A stretch of 64,000 nt of DNA, from the NCBI RefSeq assembly GCF_012927345.1, contig NZ_JABBGJ010000038.1, forward strand, positions 46,005 through 110,004, read 5' to 3'. Made by a program: the position numbers and the translations under genes. Shown here one piece after another: positions 61,648-64,000 of the stretch. The notes beneath the pieces are model-generated. The model ran no database searches and was not told the DNA's origin. It worked only from the letters and a program-made list of their open reading frames with translations. Position 1 is the stretch's first letter, and every line of letters begins with the position of its first letter. Source of the stretch: Paraburkholderia polaris. GTDB taxonomy: Bacteria > Pseudomonadota > Gammaproteobacteria > Burkholderiales > Burkholderiaceae.

Positions 61648-62313
61648 GTGGACGAGGCAGAATACAAGAAGGCGTTCAATCTTACAGGGTCGCCGCAGAA
61701 ACCTGATCTGGGTCTGCTCCTTCAGTACGCGTTGGACATCCGGAAGTTTGAGATCGAACTTTACTGGAAGAGGGCAACGTACTTTTGGGTACTAATTGCT
61801 GCTGCTTTCACAGGGCATTTCGTCATTCTGGGTGCCGACGAGAAGCATTTTCCGGATAAACAGTATCTCGCCTATATCGTTGCGTGCTTAGGGCTTGTGC
61901 TCACCTTTGCTTGGTACCAAGCAAACAAGGGAAGCAAATACTGGCAGGAAAATTGGGAGAATCACGTTGATTCGATCGAGGATTCTGTCATCGGGCCACT
62001 GTACAAAACGATCCTTGCTAGACCACCGAGCGCTAACCTTGTTGAGCGACTTGTCGGACCTGCGCCTGTCTCGGTGTCAAAGATCAATCAATGGGTGAAC
62101 ATCTTTACGTTATTTGTTTGGGGATGTCTTGTGTATAACACTTTGGCGCCGTTTGACTTGCGCGCACCGTTGAGTGTTAAACACGTCGTGGTGGGATTCG
62201 CCACCGGATTGTGTTGCGTCGTGTTGTTGTGCTTGGCGCGAACCCATCGAGGAGGGCATGAGCATATCGCTACGACGCGTGTGACGGCTATTTCCCGTGG
62301 ACGACAACCGTGA
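61648..62313 (+). CDS. four-helix membrane protein, RipA-like
   Basis: A 221-residue integral membrane protein. Hydrophobic segments lie at about 45-63, 76-93, 148-166 and 178-198. The soluble loop KGSKYWQENWENHVDSIEDS between pairs resembles a family that I recall as RipA-like octameric membrane proteins, but I cannot verify this. The start is GTG at 61648, after GGGGGGAG. It follows the third nuclease-like gene by 100 bp and converges on the next gene. A membrane protein next to nuclease-like genes is common in defence loci. Confidence 0.6.
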   Translation: MDEAEYKKAFNLTGSPQKPDLGLLLQYALDIRKFEIELYWKRATYFWVLIAAAFTGHFVILGADEKHFPDKQYLAYIVACLGLVLTFAWYQANKGSKYWQENWENHVDSIEDSVIGPLYKTILARPPSANLVERLVGPAPVSVSKINQWVNIFTLFVWGCLVYNTLAPFDLRAPLSVKHVVVGFATGLCCVVLLCLARTHRGGHEHIATTRVTAISRGRQP

Positions 62314-62359
62314 TTTGCTCGGTTGTCGAGCACGTGTTCGATACCGATAATCACTGGTG

Positions 62360-63211
62360 TCATTCGCCCGATACGCGTTGTACCACCTCGTTCATCGCGT
62401 AGTGAACGAACTGTTTGCCTAGCTCGGTTAGCACATATTGCTTGCTGCCATCGAACGCTGATTCGACCGTCCCGTTGGCTGGTCCGGGCGACTTCCGTAC
62501 TGTCTGCTTGCGCAGGAATTGCCCATCGGCATTAGTGTCACGTGCTTGCCGGATGACACCACCTGTACTCAGGTCACGGATCAGCAGCTTGTATAGGTCA
62601 GCTTCCGCCGAGTCCTCGCGAACGAGGTTGCCGTAAATCGCGGTCCAGATATCAAATCGCGTTGAGCCGGGATTACTATAGATCTCGCGGATTACAGCCA
62701 GGTGCGATTCGTGATAAGTGTCCAGCCAGTCGATGAAGAGCCGAACAACGTCATCGGAGCATAGTCGTGTTCCAGCGGCATTCGTTACGAGGTTTGCGAC
62801 GTAGCGGCGCTTTTCTTCGGTGTCGGCCTTGTCCCAGGCGCGAAAGGCTTTCCGCACGATGTCCAGATATTCGTCGCTCGCGAGCCGCTCATCGATCTCA
62901 TCGCCAATTGCCTCGAATCGCCGACCGATATCTTGCATGGTCGCACTCAGGGTTTCCATCTTGGCTTGATGTTCTTCGAGCCATTGCGTCTGGAGGGACG
63001 ATGCATGCAGACCGGCCTCTTCGGTCTTCATGCTCGCGAGCGCGCTGATGAATCCGCCGACCCATGGAATGCTTCCGAGCGCCGCCAAAGCAAACTTTTC
63101 GAGAATGCGGCGTTTCGTGCTCGGGTTAAGCCGCTCGAGTTGAGTTCTAATCCGATCGACGGTCGAATCCGTTGGAACGATCGTGTTAGCTGTGCTGTCA
63201 TCCGAATTCAT
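62360..63211 (-). CDS. unknown protein with hydrophobic segment and helical C-terminus
   Basis: A 283-residue protein. Residues about 30-60 contain KFALAALGSIPWVGGFISAL, a Gly-rich hydrophobic stretch. A coiled-coil-like part follows (SLQTQWLEEHQAKMETLSAT), then helical repeats with DEYLDIVRKAFRAWDKADTE. The last 90 residues include FDIWTAIYGNLVREDSAEAD and VLTELGKQFVHYAMNEVV, possibly a winged-helix. I do not recognise the family. The ATG at 63211 follows GGAGG. It is convergent with the membrane-protein gene. Confidence 0.62.
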   Translation of the reverse strand: MNSDDSTANTIVPTDSTVDRIRTQLERLNPSTKRRILEKFALAALGSIPWVGGFISALASMKTEEAGLHASSLQTQWLEEHQAKMETLSATMQDIGRRFEAIGDEIDERLASDEYLDIVRKAFRAWDKADTEEKRRYVANLVTNAAGTRLCSDDVVRLFIDWLDTYHESHLAVIREIYSNPGSTRFDIWTAIYGNLVREDSAEADLYKLLIRDLSTGGVIRQARDTNADGQFLRKQTVRKSPGPANGTVESAFDGSKQYVLTELGKQFVHYAMNEVVQRVSGE

Positions 63212-63413
63212 CCGGCCTCCACGCATTGCGCTTTAGGGCGCAGACAATTCTACAGCACAGGTTCTTGGATTTTTGCGTAGACCGAGCGAAAGCAGGTGTC
63301 GGCAACCGCCCGTAGCCAGTGTGTTGGCGGTGTCGGGCAGTGCGAAAAACACTCGCGCTTCGCAGTAGGAGAGACGCGTAGCGTATGACGGAAGCAGACC
63401 TTCGGCTGAGTGT

Positions 63414-63743
63414 TTATTCAGCACCGGTACCCGTTGCAAAGATGTCGGGAAATTCGTCTCCGCATAGATTCAGAAGGGCGTCATGGATCGCGCTATCTTG
63501 TTCTGCGCTGTCCGAATGAGCACACAAAGCAAGATAAACGTTCTTTTGCTCCTGCACTCCAAAGATCAACCACTCACCGGTCAATTTTCGATTGGCAGCG
63601 CGATCCTGGTAGCCTTCCATCACGAGTTCGTGAATCAACCTTCCTTGCCAGCCAACAGCGGACGGATTTTCGCTTTCCTCAACTGCGACGCGAGCACATA
63701 ACTGGATAACGTCAAGCAGGATGGCCGGTTTACCGACAATCAT
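63414..63743 (-). CDS. unknown 109-residue protein whose start overlaps the IS end
   Basis: A short acidic protein ending DEFPDIFATGTGAE, with WLIFGVQEQKNVYLALCAHS in the middle. No family recognised. Its ATG at 63743 and first codons ATG-ATT-GTC-GGT are the terminal repeat of the adjacent IS, so the original N-terminus may have been lost on insertion. It may thus be a 5'-truncated gene. No Shine-Dalgarno was found. Confidence 0.4.
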   Translation of the reverse strand: MIVGKPAILLDVIQLCARVAVEESENPSAVGWQGRLIHELVMEGYQDRAANRKLTGEWLIFGVQEQKNVYLALCAHSDSAEQDSAIHDALLNLCGDEFPDIFATGTGAE

Positions 63744-63830
63744 TTTGGCCGGTCGACCGGGTTGATTGTCGGTGGTTATTCGGCCATGTTTGTCGCTCCT
63801 TCCTTGTGATTGTCGCTGGATGATTGTCGG
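63732..63830. repeat. IS21-type terminal repeats
   Basis: TGATTGTCG occurs at 63763, 63807 and 63821 in the same orientation. An exact inverted copy ACCGACAATCA is at 63732-63742, opposite TGATTGTCGGT at 63763-63773, with the palindrome CCGGTCGACCGG between (63749-63760). Repeated short end motifs are the usual IS21 arrangement. The exact IS boundary cannot be fixed from one end. Confidence 0.6.
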
Positions 63831-64000
63831 CGCCGGCTGTTCTGTTTGTCGCTGGCGGTGCGACGACGGTAGCTTTCGACATTCATCTCGAAGATCGTCG
63901 AATGATGGACGAGCCGGTCAATTGCAGCGACGGTCATGCCGGGATCGGGGAACACGTCGTTCCAGCCCGAGAACGGCTGGTTGGCCGTGATCAGAAGGCT
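63776..64000 (-). mobile_element. istB: IS21-family element, 3' end of istB (ATP-binding helper)
   Basis: On the minus strand the last 74 codons read LLITANQPFSGWNDVFPDPG then MTVAAIDRLVHHSTIFEM and NVESYRRR, the invariant C-terminus of IstB/IstA-helper ATPases. The stop is at 63776-63778. The rest of istB and the whole of istA lie beyond the right edge. IstB is the AAA+ partner of the IS21 transposase. The element marks the right boundary of the accessory block seen here. Confidence 0.92.

Noticed and set aside
1..64000. CRISPR arrays and rRNA genes
   Set aside because: No regularly spaced repeats and no rRNA-like sequence were seen in the window.

Overview
The window is about 64 kb of GC-rich chromosomal DNA from a beta-proteobacterium of the Burkholderia/Paraburkholderia group. 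This is inferred from gene order (ribF-ileS-lspA, clpS-clpA, nadA-nadC beside nadB, fkpB-ispH), protein similarity recalled from memory, and high third-position GC. No database search was possible. About 58 kb is conserved housekeeping and transport DNA; the last 6 kb is accessory DNA ending inside an IS21-type insertion sequence.

1-14.3 kb: the 5' part of a 23S rRNA pseudouridine synthase (rluE, minus), isocitrate dehydrogenase (icd) with a perfect 24-bp palindrome upstream, an orphan GT-A-like protein, a cold-shock gene (cspA, minus), and clpS-clpA with overlapping stop and start. A minus-strand block read ribF, ileS, lspA, coaBC, a luciferase-like monooxygenase and dut follows. 14.4-26.4 kb: purN-rsmB, an MscS channel, a fatty-acid desaturase, the NAD genes nadA-nadC and nadB, the ribosomal proteins rpmB-rpmG, radC, and fkpB-ispH.

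26.4-38.9 kb: a complete branched-chain amino-acid type ABC importer (binding lipoprotein, livH, livM, livG, livF), a GNAT acetyltransferase, argD, a ferredoxin-flavin reductase, a YeeZ-like epimerase, rsuA and an MFS transporter. 39-48.7 kb: one colinear catabolic operon, in order an RpiR regulator, isoaspartyl peptidase, GsiABCD peptide/glutathione importer, DmpA-type aminopeptidase and DppA-type D-aminopeptidase. Regulator, importer and three unusual peptidases together suggest salvage of isoaspartyl-, gamma-glutamyl-, beta- or D-amino-acid-containing peptides. 48.7-58.1 kb: a secreted alpha/beta hydrolase, an amino-acid permease, a bacterial PH-domain membrane protein, tRNA-Leu(CAA), hemN, a YkgJ-type cysteine-cluster protein, a DUF1439-type lipoprotein, uppP, trmB, a candidate small RNA, a lysozyme-like protein with a secreted partner, and tRNA-Gly(CCC).

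58.1-64 kb: accessory DNA to the right of tRNA-Gly. Three consecutive plus-strand genes each carry a PD-(D/E)XK nuclease-like signature (the first with its catalytic lysine replaced). A four-helix membrane protein follows, then two minus-strand genes of unknown function, then the 3' end of an IS21-family istB gene with its terminal repeats. This cluster is the best candidate for an undescribed, possibly defensive, system. No CRISPR array, integrase, rRNA gene or replication origin was seen.
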